The notes under the pieces: model-generated
The model's input: only the letters and a program-made list of their open reading frames with translations
What the model was told of the DNA's origin: nothing
Database searches by the model: none
Shown here: positions 32,606-44,105 of the stretch, one piece after another
Layout of the letters: every line of letters starts with the position of its first letter
Numbering within the stretch: position 1 is the stretch's first letter
Translations under genes and position numbers: made by a program
Source: Oegoconia quadripuncta
Taxonomy: Eukaryota > Arthropoda > Insecta > Lepidoptera > Autostichidae
Direction of reading: 5' to 3'
NCBI GenBank assembly: GCA_949316235.1
Contig: OX438758.1
Span: forward strand, 10,387,731-10,451,730
Length of the DNA stretch: 64,000 nucleotides

Positions 32606-33366
32606 GTATGTAGAACCAGATTACTCTTTGGTCTAACTGACCGGATCGTACCTAACATCTACGGCATTGAACTAAAACACCTCGTCACATCAACGTCCTG
32701 TATTAATACACTGCTGGAAACTGGACATATTGTTAGTAAATCACATTGGTAAAAAGAAACATCCCTGCTGCTTCTCGATCAGAGTTAATTTATGATAATA
32801 ATTATTCCGATGCTCGCCAAGACCGAGTGCCGGGAACGGTGATTTTAAAATGGCTGTTAGACCTCAAAGTAACCACTTTGATATTTATCAGTAATTTAAT
32901 GAAAAACTCGAATTAATGTGTATGAATGTGTGGGATCATTCCAATCCATGTTTGTTTACTGACATGCAATTTATATCTCTAAATATTAATTCAATCATAA
33001 GGTTAAATTTTGGAAAATTGTATAATTGATATTTATGAAGCATTGTTTTAGGATTACCGTCGTTATTCTAGCGTCGAAATATCATAAACTCAACAATAAC
33101 ATTAACAGGGATAAGAATCCTCTGCAATGTTTCATGAATATTAACCATTAAGGCCTCTAACAAATATTAATTAAACTTCATATTGAGAGCTGCTGTAATC
33201 AATTATTTTATTTATGGTCAAAGCTCGAAGTAACCATAAAAGGTAACATATCTGTAAGAATTATAAAATGTTTTTAACATTCCAGTTCATAATCTAAGAA
33301 AATCTACTTTATACTAAAGTAACTTATTACGAATATTGTGTAAATAATAATATCATATGTATTTGC

Positions 33367-33762
33367 TCATTGGCGGGTCAAAGGCATCATTTTTCTAGTC
33401 TCATACATTAGTAAGATTAACGAAGAAAACGCTAGTCTTAAACGAGGCCCAGTAACCGTCTTGAATTCAACAGTGAATCGAGCTTTGACTGTAGTTGCCC
33501 TTTTCACACCACAACCGCTGTGAATCGCGATAGCGTTACAATAGCGTAGACCGCGGTAAATAATGTGAACTTGTATGATAAAGGCAACAATGTTAAAAAT
33601 TCCAACGATAATACACATCACAATAAAAGACGAGTGGATCTCAAGGAAATCAGGTGTATGTATCGGCATATAGGTTGATTGAACTATGGAAATAGGATAA
33701 GACAATGTATAATTTGCATGGTGAAACAGCCGCCACTTGTATATATTATTTTTACAGAAAAC
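33367..33762 (-). CDS. Unrecognised open exon with one membrane helix
   Basis: On the minus strand an acceptor TTGCTTGCAG at 33763 opens 131 codons to a TGA at 33367-33369. There is no ATG at the start, so it could only be a terminal exon. It encodes HTPDFLEIHSSFIVMCIIVG and FNIVAFIIQVHIIYRGLRY, a clear hydrophobic helix, then a basic tail. I do not recognise the family and found no partner exon. The second half may be repeat DNA (its CACAACCGCTGTGAATCGCG region looks MITE-like), so a chance frame is a real possibility. Confidence 0.25.
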   Translation of the reverse strand, partial: VFCKNNIYKWRLFHHANYTLSYPISIVQSTYMPIHTPDFLEIHSSFIVMCIIVGIFNIVAFIIQVHIIYRGLRYCNAIAIHSGCGVKRATTVKARFTVEFKTVTGPRLRLAFSSLILLMYETRKMMPLTRQ

Positions 33763-33827
33763 CTGCAAGCAAAATAAATTTAAATTGTAAAGTCAAAGCT
33801 ATGCCAATCTTGTGTTCCTTATGTGCA

Positions 33828-34015
33828 TTTATCCGACTGCTCTTAAACCGTCAAGGAAACATCATGAGGAAACCTGCATGCCTGAGAAATAAAAATTCAA
33901 AGGCATGTGAAGTCCCGCATTGGGCCAGCGTGATGGACTATACACCCTCATATACGAGGGAAGGCCTATATCCCTGCAGTGGGATGTTTACGGGCTGATG
34001 ATGATGCCAATCTTG
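33828..34015 (+). mobile_element. tRNA-derived SINE, family D, 5' truncated
   Basis: TGCCTGAGAAATAAAAATTC, CATATACGAGGGAAGGCCTA and GGGATGTTTACGGGCTGATG with a short GATGATG tail; the tRNA-like head is absent. Confidence 0.8.
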
Positions 34016-34139
34016 GAAGCGAAAATGTTTTTATCTTGGTGTGTCTACATCGTAGTTGCGCAGGGCAGTTCATCATTCTGTGATACTGCGGTCAAGAGTT
34101 ATTGGGAAACGACACTGATAATGGCCAAGAAACACTAAC

Positions 34140-35560
34140 CCCAGTTGATATGCCGCTACATATACCGCCGATTTAGATCGATCTCTCTTGTTACTTCTAT
34201 GTCTAATACAATTCTGAGACTAAATTTTTTAAATGCGCACCAAATATTGTCTTTACTTTCAGATAACGTAACATTGGTTAATATGGAATTTTGTCATTTA
34301 CTGTCATTATAAGTCACTAGTCCGCACCGACTATCTCCGCATAATATCTGTATCTCCTCCGTGTATATCCTCGCCTGGCGGGCGGAAGTAGGATGAGCAA
34401 AAAAAGCATCTTAATTTAACTTAGGTGCATCTTTTCTGATGACAGGCGCTATCAAAGTTTTATATATATAACTTAGCCTTTGTTACCTTTTCTGTGTGTA
34501 AGTGCCCTACATTATATTTTTAGCGCAATTATGGGGCTCGATTTTGCGAACTTGAATAGTTACAAAATAACAGTTGCAGAATTGAGTTTAATAGCGCAGT
34601 TTCTAGTGAAAAAAGTATGATTTATATAATATACATTATGTTGTCTATCGTTAGTGTTAGATTATAAATTATTGAGTATAGTAATTATTAAAATGTTAAG
34701 GCTTTCAAAATGCGTCATCTTTTACAACCTACTACTACCATTAGTTACTACTTACTGTAGATGAAATGGCTTTTACAAAAAAAAAATATTTCTATGAATC
34801 TTACTTGATTGTGATCTGTGGACTTAAAAATATAATTCGCTATATTTCATGATTTAGTAGAAAATGTGGTGCCATGAATACACAGTCACAAGTATAAGGT
34901 CAAATCAAAATAGACTATATTGCATAACATAATTATAATGAATTTCAAACGAAATTTTATGCTGTAGGTAAAAGGACGGAACATCAAAAAGAGATGTAGA
35001 GTCAATCCTTATTCTATTCAATAATTACATACTAAATATAATCAAATAATTCCTTTTGCCCAGTATTGCTTGGAAGAAATCACTTCCAGTGATAAGCCGC
35101 CATTGTACCTACCACATTTTGAAGTTCCATGTTTATACAGTAACTGCTGTTGGTGTACAATAACGAATATTTTATTGTATAATTCATATACAGTCAAGTG
35201 CCATAAGTATCTACTAAACATTTCAAAAATATGTACGAGTATATGGATAAAATTCAATTTATCAATTTTTATTTATACTCAAGACCTAAGCCGATGGATT
35301 CATATTATTGATTATATGGTCTGTTTTTACATTTGACTGCACCAGTAAAATTTCTATGCGATTTTTTCGTGCATCTCATAACCGTGTCAGCTGATTTCAA
35401 TCACACATTTACGAGTCCACGGTCTCAAACGATTGTTAGTTTACAATAATTAACTTGTCTGTCAATTTATAATTTTTACAATAATAGATAAGAAAATAAT
35501 GTTTCAAGTTTGTTGTCATAAGTAATATGGAATCGTATTTTGAAAGAAATACAATATTAT
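34140..35560. other. No gene or recognised element
   Basis: AT-rich DNA on both strands without a convincing exon, repeat end or RNA gene. Confidence 0.5.
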
Positions 35561-35630
35561 TTCAAAAACGTCTTTACTTTCTTTATCTCCTTGACGAGGA
35601 TTAGAAGGCATTTGTGCGTGCAGTCGCCTT

Positions 35631-35690
35631 CAACACACACACACACACACATACGCACACGCGCATGCGCACACGCACACACACACAACC
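35631..35690. repeat. (CA)n microsatellite with CG-containing core
   Basis: Alternating purine-pyrimidine tract of about 60 bases: ACACACACAC, then CACGCGCATGCGCACACG, then ACACACACAC. Such tracts can adopt Z-DNA. Confidence 0.85.
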
Positions 35691-35959
35691 CTACTTCATG
35701 TAGGGTAGTATAATTTGAATTATCATACACACATAATGTCACGACCTTGATCCCAAATGGGGTGGTCAGATATACCCCAAACATTAAAAGTTTAACGCTT
35801 GAAACATTTTTATTATTTGCATGTGATGCTGTTCCAATAAACATTTTAATTGTGACGTTAGTCACTATACCAAAAGGACTTTTATTACTTCAGGGATCTC
35901 AACATATGGAGTGGTCAGAGATATCCCAAACCTTAGCGTTTGGGTGTAACAACATCTAC

Positions 35960-36095
35960 GATTCACCTTTAGAAAAATTCGGAAGTGCGCACGTCACAGG
36001 GGGTGAGCCGTGCAAATCTATAGATGTTTTTTGACAAGTCCCATAGTCGCCTGTACGACACCCCTGGGACGAGATGGGTTGGTTCTATTCTTTTT
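35960..36095 (-). repeat. LINE 3' UTR-like repeat
   Basis: Contains GTCGCCTGTACGACACCCCT and GGGACGAGATGGGT, strings typical of jockey/R1-like 3' ends in moth genomes. Confidence 0.5.
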
Positions 36096-36354
36096 ACGTA
36101 CCGAAACCACATTTTAACATAAAAATTTTCCTTATAAATACTTAATACTAATGTTTGCATAATTCCTCCGGGTTCAAATTGCTTTCATTTTACAAAACAC
36201 TTGCTGTTTTTCTGTAATGCCGACTATACTTTGTGAGGGCATTGTTTACAAAATGTTGACACGATTCTTATTTTAGGGTGACCTCTTAGGGTCTTATTAT
36301 GAGAAACTAACACGTTTGATACCTTTATTGTTTCTCGATATGATCCTTGTTATA

Positions 36355-36544
36355 GGTGCTTACCTATTTGAAAAACAGATGTGAAACAATCATGAACACT
36401 ACTCGTAAAAAAAGAATATTATTTCTTAGATTAACAATTATGCAGAGGAAGACTACAATATCATTCCAGAAGAATGTGGAGTTAGAAATCTCTGACTCAG
36501 CTCTAGAACAAGAAAACGCCATAATCTGGTATGAAAAATTATAT
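36355..36544 (+). CDS. Unrecognised exon-like segment
   Basis: Acceptor CTTGTTATAG and donor GTAAGATT bound a frame reading NTTRKKRILFLRLTIMQRKT then SFQKNVELEISDSALEQENA. No family recognised. The preceding 75 bases are open in another frame and read YEKLTRLIPLLFLDMILVIG, a hydrophobic stretch, so this may be one frameshifted old gene or chance. Confidence 0.2.
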
Positions 36545-36787
36545 GGTAAGATTAATTAATTATCCCGTGGAATAGTCTGGCTTTGAAAAGAGAAGTTAGA
36601 TCATATTATTTTATTTCTTTTGAACTTAAATTAATGAAGAAGGCATTATATATGTGGATTGATTTATAGAATTAAAGATCCATATCAACCAACTGCTGGG
36701 CTGTAAATCTCTTCCTTATCAAGCCATTTTTTGGTGCTGGACCAGTACTATAGAATATATAATAACGCGAGGCCAGTATACACGTGT

Positions 36788-37934
36788 ATATACAGGGCGT
36801 CCCAAAGTTATGGGACATGAAGGGGAAGTACCTTAAATATCGTAGATAGTGAATTTTGCTCAAAGAAGACTTTATGTTATTTTTAAAAGTTAGTAATTCT
36901 GCATTCATAGATTTTCTAAAAATTACTTGCTTCGGCTGGGAATCGAACCGACTTAAATGTGAAAAAAAAAACACCCTACTTTTATGATGCCAATCGAAAG
37001 AATAGCTAAAAAATAATAACTCTGCCTAAGTAACATAGTATTTTAAAAGAAAGGAACAACATAAAATGATTGAGTCAAATTTCAAGAAAGTTATTTATTG
37101 CCGACGACGTTCGAAAAGTAGCGATATTATCATTCCAAAGATAGCATTGATTATTCGTAAATAAGTACCCACTTCATAAAATAGGTACTAACATAGTTTT
37201 CCTTATTATAAGTGCACGTGTAGATGAAATGATAAAACTTGTATTTCAATACGTCCTCTGTAAGCTAGACAGAAGGCAAATTAAAAACAAAAATAAATAA
37301 TTTATAATTTGAAAATGGAACAGTTTATGACAGCGTTTGTTTGAATGCATACTTTTTAAGATATTTTAAAAAGAAGTGATATTTTTAAATGTTGTTCTTA
37401 AATTTGAAAATGGAACAGTATGTGCGAGCGTTTGTTTTTCGGATATTGATCTGTTTAGTCTCAATTCACTTACACAAGTGTTATTGTGTTAATTTATTGC
37501 GAACATGGCATATCAAGTAAGTTTTGATCTAAGCGATTTGCGTAAGACAAGAGGGATCACATTTTGAGCATTTAATTAATTAATTTACAAAAAAATACCT
37601 ACTTAATTGACTACGGCAGTTTCATGTATGTTTTTTATTTGATTAAAATGATTAATTTCACGTTGTTCCTTTCTTTTAAAATACTATGTTACTTAGGCAG
37701 AGTTATTATTTTTTAGCTATTCTTTCGATTGGCATCATAAAAGTAGGGTGTTTTTTTTTTCACATTTGAGTCGGTTCGATTCCCAGCCGAAGCAAATAAT
37801 TTTTAGAAAATCTATGAATGCAGAATTACTAACTTTTAAAAATAACATAAAGTCTTCTTTGAGCAAAATTCACTATCTACGATATTTAAGGTACTTCCCC
37901 TTCATGTCCCATAACTTTGGGACGCCCTGTATAT
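36788..37934. mobile_element. Foldback DNA element with 269-bp inverted arms
   Basis: Arms 36792-37060 and 37662-37930 are reverse complements with only two mismatches seen by eye. Ends read ATACAGGGCGTCCCAAAG on both sides; flanking TATA on each side may be the target duplication. The 600-base centre has no long ORF. It includes a near duplication of GAAAATGGAACAGT and GCGTTTGTTT at about 37308 and 37403, and a short ATGGCATATCAA followed by GTAAGT that could be the start of a lost transposase gene. Superfamily unknown. Confidence 0.9.
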
Positions 37935-38357
37935 GTAGTGTCGCAAAGATTTGCGAAATCCGTCTGCTTTTAAAATGTCATCGTCGGACTGGTAACCTGC
38001 GTGCAGACTGCCTCCCTTCTCTCGACCACACTGTGTAAATGGTTTTGACCATCTGCTGTCATCCGGTTCAATCAAGGGTACCTATAATTTAAAATGAACA
38101 AGACTGCAACCTTTTGCATATCTATGTGACATTATGGCTCCAGAGAACGGCTTTTAGGCGTATTTCGGAATGTTGCTCAAGCGTAGATCTGCGCTTGAGC
38201 ATAGTTAGAAAGAGACGCCGCTATACAAGTTACATAAATCTGTCCCGTTTTAACTGTCCTCAAGCAGAGATCTCTGTCAAGCAATTCTGTAATATAGGCT
38301 TTAGTATGGTAGAGTGCATAACACTAAAAGGATACGCGTGTATACCTACATCACACA

Positions 38358-38645
38358 CAGGAGCATCGGTGGCTCAGCGGTTAAGACGCGGTCTCCCAAT
38401 TTGGGAGGTCCGGATTCGATTCCCAGGCAGGCCATGTACCAATGAGTTTTTTAATTTAATTAATTATGTGCATTTATCCGAAGGAAAACATCGTGAGGAA
38501 ACCTGCATGCCTGAGAAATAAAAATTCAAAGGCAAGTGAAGTCGCCAACCCGCACTGGGTCAGTGTGGTGGACTATGGACCATACTCCCTCATTATACGA
38601 GGGAAGGCCTATATTCCTGCAGTGAGATATTGACGGGCTGATACA
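38358..38645 (+). mobile_element. tRNA-derived SINE, family D, full length
   Basis: ATCGGTGGCTCAGCGGTTAA head with A-box, B-box GGATTCGATTCCCAGG, body with TGCCTGAGAAATAAAAATTC and end at GACGGGCTGAT. Reference copy for the family in this window. Confidence 0.9.
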
Positions 38646-39224
38646 GCACAAATTCTAGCAATTCAGCGAACCTCTTCATGTGTGGCTACAACTGGAAATG
38701 ATTTAGTCCCATTTGCCATCACTGGTGGGAAAGGATTAATTTTCCCAATTGCCAGGACCGGGAATATGTTGTCATATTAGCGGAAAACCCTGAATAGAAA
38801 GAACCGATCCATTTCTTCCAATGGATGTCATGCATACAAAGGCATAGGCCAATATCCGATTAGGATTGCATAATAAAGCCTACAGTCAAACTTAAAAGCC
38901 TAGCAAACAGCCTCCCATGGCTGTGCGAATATTGATTATTTTATGTGTTTGCCTTGTAGACTGTGGACGTTTATAGCCTGACGATGATTAAAATCTTAAT
39001 TCATTCGTAATGCTGTTTTAGTTCTAAAATATATCATTTGTAAAACTAACCATTTCTTGAACTTGTATTGCCCAAAATTCAAAATCTCAATCATAATTAA
39101 CGTTATTGCTTTCTCTCGCAACCCTATATTAATGGCTTATGGTTAAATTGTACACTTCATTAAATATTGCATCTGTACATTGCACCACTGCCACTGTCCA
39201 ACTAGTGCCAAAACCACCCAGTTT

Positions 39225-39435
39225 GGTGCCAATAGTGGCGGAGGGTTGACGTTTCACGCCATAACCGTTTCCCGCGCTTTCTTCTAACTTTTCCGCCCTC
39301 TTTGGTGGACATACTACAGTTTAGTTAGGTAGGTGACCCTGAGTGCCCTTATGAAGGAAGGAATATATGAGGGTTTCTACCGTGATTTCAAACAATTCGC
39401 CTGCTATCGGAATAGTAATTTCTACAGAATATTAG
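39225..39435 (+). promoter_or_regulatory. Candidate promoter and remote 5' exon
   Basis: 39225-39310 is unusually GC-rich for this interval. After TACTACAGTTTAGTTAG comes a 120-base segment ending at a consensus donor GTAAGT (39436). An ATG at about 39352 opens 28 codons (MKEGIYEGFYRDFKQFACYR and on) to the donor, but this frame hits a stop if joined to the ABCB exon at 54564. It could be an ABCB 5' UTR exon with an upstream ORF, or belong to something else. Confidence 0.25.
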
Positions 39436-39799
39436 GTAAGTTACGAATTTACTTATTGTATTCTTTAGTTAATTGTAGTTGTATAATTTAGCTGAAAACC
39501 TACATATAAGTATATATATCACTGAAAGCATTACACAAAGCCTACGCCTAAAAATTTGGCATTGTTCCAATCACAGTTGAACCTACAATAACGATAGAAC
39601 TATATAGTTACCAATCAAATGTTTTAACTTGGATAACTTATAGTACTTATACAAAGAGGGGTGTTTCAAGTTTGATTTGTTTGTCTGTGGCATCTTTGCA
39701 CAAGAACAGATATTTCAATGCAGATTTTTTGGTTGGAAAGCGTCGGAAATTTCCAATATATTCAGCTTTATGTAGGGGGTTTAAAACTTTTGTATATCT

Positions 39800-40029
39800 A
39801 ACTAATATTATAAATGAGGAGGTTTGTTTGTTTGTTTATTTATTTATTTATTTGTTGCTCAATCACGGCGAAACGGATGAACGGATTTGGATGAAATGGA
39901 TAGGTAGAATATACACTGGATTAAAACAGGATACTTTTTATCCCGATAAAGTGAGTAGTTCCCGCGGGATAAACAAATTTCCGCGATAAAGTTATTCCAC
40001 GCAGGCGAAGCCGCGGGCGGAAAGCTAGT
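39800..40029 (+). mobile_element. Helitron-like non-autonomous element
   Basis: CTAATATTATAAATGAGG start, CACGGCGAAACGGATGAACG body and GAAGCCGCGGGCGGAAAG hairpin followed by CTAGT, the CTRR-type 3' end. Includes (TTTA)n. Confidence 0.6.
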
Positions 40030-40254
40030 TTTTTTTTATATGTAGGTAATACCTATATTCAATGCGATACTCGAGTGCAACCGAGGGTATATTATTGTGT
40101 GTGATCTTTGGACAGACGCGACCGTATGAATTTCTACAATAGGAGGGGTGGTGTATAGCTGATACCTACCATCGACTCGTTAGTCGATAACTTAAAGGTA
40201 TTCGCAAAAACCTTACCAAAATTAAAAACTTTGTAAGCTCGCGAGAGAACCATG

Positions 40255-40450
40255 ATTATATCACCCGTATCTTTGAAACGGTGAATCGATTTTCACCAAA
40301 CATGGTTAAGACACCTCGTAATCTAAGCTACTTTCAAAAATAAAAAACCGTTTTGAAATCGGTTCAGCCGTTTTGGCGCTACATTGTCACAGACAGACAT
40401 AGACTTTAAACTTCTAACATCCCCTCTTTTTGCATTGGGAGTTAAAAATG
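40255..40450 (+). repeat. Interspersed repeat (same family as 26944)
   Basis: GAATCGATTTTCACCAAACA, AAATAAAAAACCGTTTTGAA, AAATCGGTTCAGCCGTTTTG and CTTTTTGCATTGGGAGTTAA. Confidence 0.55.
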
Positions 40451-41869
40451 ACTTACAACTCTTTGTATAAACCTAGTTTTTCGCAGTTCGATGAACTTAG
40501 TAGGTATTCTTAAAACGCAATGATGCCTGATATCTATTTGTAGAGCACTTCTCTACTTCTGAAAAATCGAACAATATAGGTAGTGCTCAATGAAATCAAG
40601 TTTAATATTTATAAATCACTTCAACTGCCTCTAGTTCCCAATCTATAGAATTTCACTTTTCAGTCTTTTCACTAATATAGTGATAAAGTCGCCAAATTGT
40701 ACATTTCATTCTTACCACTTTTCTGAAACTGTATTTTCTTTTCTGTTGTGCAATAAAGTGTATTTATATTGTATTGTATTGTAATATTATAGTAAAAGCG
40801 AAAGTTTAAATCTTTGTTGTAAGATCACAAAGCAAATAGGGTGCATGGGTAAATTTTGTATGGGTGTTCTGTTATTTTCGAAGTTAAAACCATTAAAACT
40901 GTAGGGCTTTTGGTTGGAAATTACAAATGACGTGTTTCGGCATTTTGGAATGTCATCCTCTAAGTATAATATGTAGTATAAGTAAGTATAGTTTAATTGG
41001 TGTGGGATTTCCATTATTCTTGTAGTTGAAACCATTAAAATTGGTTTTAGCTTTGTAGAAATTGAGAACATGACGTGTCACGAAAATCATACCCTAATAA
41101 GGGAAAATAGAATCTGTAAAACATTTTAATTGTCTAACCAAATTACGTCTCAAAATAACTTATAAAAATTGAATGGGAAAACAACACAGTAATAAGTACA
41201 TTTTATTCGATTTACCTACTCTACTATACAATATTTCAGCATTTCACACAAAATTCATCTAAAAGGGCTGAAGTGAAATATAAATAAATAAATGTTCCTG
41301 GACATACACACGCATAATTGCACATATCATATCAAAACGCATAATTACACTATCAAAAATTTTGCCATTACTACCGCCACATTTAGTGGACGAAGGTTGG
41401 CAATACATAATTAATTATGCTCCTGATTCGGCCAACATAAATTTAAAAATATTTTCAGAAGCAGTGGCTAGAGAAGTCTAATTTTAAGCTAATTTGGTGT
41501 GTTTGGGCAGAGGCACAGAACTACTAACTGTTTAGGAAGTTGGCATAAAGAACTAAATAAATAACAAGAAAAGGACCCGGGATAATCAACTTACTGAGGA
41601 TTTTACTGAAAAGTTATTTTAGTAAAATCACAAATAAACGGACGAAGGAAAATGTAATGAGAGACGAATTCATAATGTATACACAAATTTTAATGATGTT
41701 AACTAATGTAGAATTAATTAAAAAAAATCTAAACAGTTTTTTCTTTCATTGTACTCTTTTCTATGTCTTTTCCAGCTGTTAAATAAATCTAGCCAGCGGG
41801 AAAAAAAAATCGCGTCGGCCAGACTAGTCTGGCCATCGATCTAGCCAATGGGAAAACACTCTAGTTCTA

Positions 41870-42060
41870 CAATAATCAACTCGACTTGCATTACGGATAC
41901 CAGAGAGTTTATATTCTACACAAATACATTTATATAAGTACGAGTAAATATCACATCCATCCACCCATAAATCGAGTACACATGTCTGTGGATTCGAATC
42001 CGCGACCTTTTGGTATAGCAGTTGGGTTCTAACGACTACACCGAACAGGTGGTCACCATA
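41870..42060 (-). mobile_element. tRNA-derived SINE, family B
   Basis: Minus strand, ACCTGTTCGGTGTAGTCG head, GGATTCGAATCC-like B-box, ends at TAGAACTAGAG. Confidence 0.75.
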
Positions 42061-42894
42061 TATTGATGTCGTTTTCATGAAGATAATTCTGCTGGACAAT
42101 AATCTAATTCCACTGTAGAGTTAGTTTCGTTTGAACCGGTTCTGAATTATGTATAGTTTGTCTGGATTAGCAGCAGAAGCCTCAAATATAATGTAGTCTT
42201 CACCAAAACAATGTGTCCTCTTGTCAAAGTTCTATAGCTTTTCCTAGCTTTTGTAAGGAAATATCTGCAATCAATGCTAGCATGGTTCGGGGTTAATGTC
42301 CTATAGGTTTCACGGACGGCTATAGGGTGGACGACATTACGCAGCGTAACCGTGGCGTCGGCTCGGCGGGTCTGCGACGTGCCAGACCTAGATTTACTGC
42401 TAAATTATAATTCGCCTGGAACCGATATTTTGTGTTCTCATTAATTATTGCTACATACTTCCATGTCATTTGACAAGCCCAATCATATAACTTCTCGGGT
42501 ACATAACTACTCCACTAGTAAGTACCACCGTAATTTACTCTATCTTTACTAGGAGTGCCTACTATAGCAGAATATAATTAGGGGGATTTAGGTTCCAGCA
42601 GAATACCAATAGTGTATTCCCCGCCTCGGTCAAATCTACATCTATGTACACACACATAACAATTTTACTTATGAAAGATCCAACTATAAAACAATAAAAC
42701 ACAAGTACAAAAATATCAAATATTGTGTACAAAAACGCTACAGCTCAGTAGCCCTACATGGCTGAAACGATCATATTTAAAATTTGGCAGGGAAGTTTTC
42801 TGAGACTCGGAGAAGGACGTATTTCATCCTGATAAGGCCGCGATTAAATAACTCCACAGATTGTGTTCTAACGAACATTAAGAAAGTATCCTAA

Positions 42895-43165
42895 TCCTAA
42901 CTAATATTATATAAATGCGAAAGTTTGTGATATGTATGTATGTATATAAGCTTCTTACCTCTACACGCCTAAACGGCTGGATAGATTGAAATTTTGTTAG
43001 AGAGATTAAGAACTAGATTATAATATAGGCTACTTATGCCGGAAAAGTGAGTGGTTCCTATAGAATAGGTAGGTATTATTAGTGGGATTGCTTTTGGGGG
43101 ATAGCAGGACGCATTTGGTATTAGAACGAATGCTACGCGAACGATGTCGCGGGTAACAGCTAGTA
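42895..43165 (+). mobile_element. Helitron-like non-autonomous element
   Basis: CTAATATTATATAAATGCGA start, CACGCCTAAACGGCTGGATA body, end GATGTCGCGGGTAACAGCTAGT shortened here to CGCGGGTAACAGCTAGT. Confidence 0.6.
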
Positions 43166-43476
43166 TAGGTATAAAAACGTTACGGTTGAATTGAGTTCTG
43201 GTTTAGTACCTAACTACATACATACATACACAATGTCACGCCTGTTTCCCGTAGGGGTAGGCAGAGACCACAGATTTCCACTTGCTACGATCCTGACACA
43301 CCTCTTTTGCTTCATTCACTTTCATAAGGTTGTTCATACATGCTTTTTTTGCACCTAAGTACTATATTAATATTTAAGTAATGAATAAATTAAGCCTACT
43401 TCCGAGTAACACATTTCATATCACAATGGTAGGGTCTCTACAAATGGAAAAAAACTAAGCTTCACAGGGGTAGCGA

Positions 43477-43550
43477 TGACGTCACTAGAACAACGAAAAG
43501 TTACGTAACTTCGACGTCACCCGATGTTATACACAGTATTCTTTACGTCA
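43477..43550. promoter_or_regulatory. Cluster of four bZIP-type sites
   Basis: Within 74 bases: TGACGTCA (43477-43484, full CRE), GTTACGTAAC (around 43501-43508, full palindrome of the E4BP4/Vrille/Pdp1 class), GACGTCAC (43513-43520) and TTACGTCA (43543-43550). A TATAAC at about 43580 and CCGTACAGTTAAG at about 43645 follow. No transcript can be assigned. Confidence 0.35.
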
Positions 43551-44105
43551 GAGCCGCAGTGTGCCACACACCTGACTTTCTTTATAACGCATTGCATCTC
43601 TAGAATGCAGACGCCGCTCAATGGGCAGTCTCGTGTACATATCCCGTACAGTTAAGGTCGAGTTTAGTACAATGAAATTGTAATAATAGATGTCTACTGG
43701 CAGCTACTCTTGGCCTGTGACAATATACTATTTTAACTAGTATTCAGATCGGTCTGGCTGGCCCTTGATCTAAATCAAATTAGTAACGAAAATAAATGCA
43801 ATCTGTCTGACCGTGCGTCACTATAGGTGCATTAACTATCAACATAAGTAATATTTAACACAGGGTCTGTGTGATTCTTCAAGGATAAGGAAAATGCTAC
43901 TCGTCTCATACCGTGGGCATGGTAAAAGGTGGCTGAGGGAATTTATTAAGTGTCATATTACCTAAGTCTACCTAACTCTACACACTTGATATATTTTTTA
44001 AAAGGACCTCAAACGTGCATGCATCTGGTGGAAAATTATTACCACATGGTCATGAGTGTCAGGACTCTTAACAACTACAATCTCCCAATAATAGGGCCAA
44101 TATTG

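Noticed and set aside
36672..38038. Two similar proteins starting MFFFSHLSRFDSQPK on opposite strands
   Set aside because: They are the same sequence read from the two arms of the foldback element, with no sign of coding selection.
38114..38521. 135-codon plus-strand ORF with AQRLRRGLPIWEVRIRFPGR
   Set aside because: The reading frame passes through the family D SINE head; such frames are common in copies of this SINE.
39672..39989. 105-codon ORF
   Set aside because: Composed of a Helitron-like repeat with (TTTA)n; no protein family.
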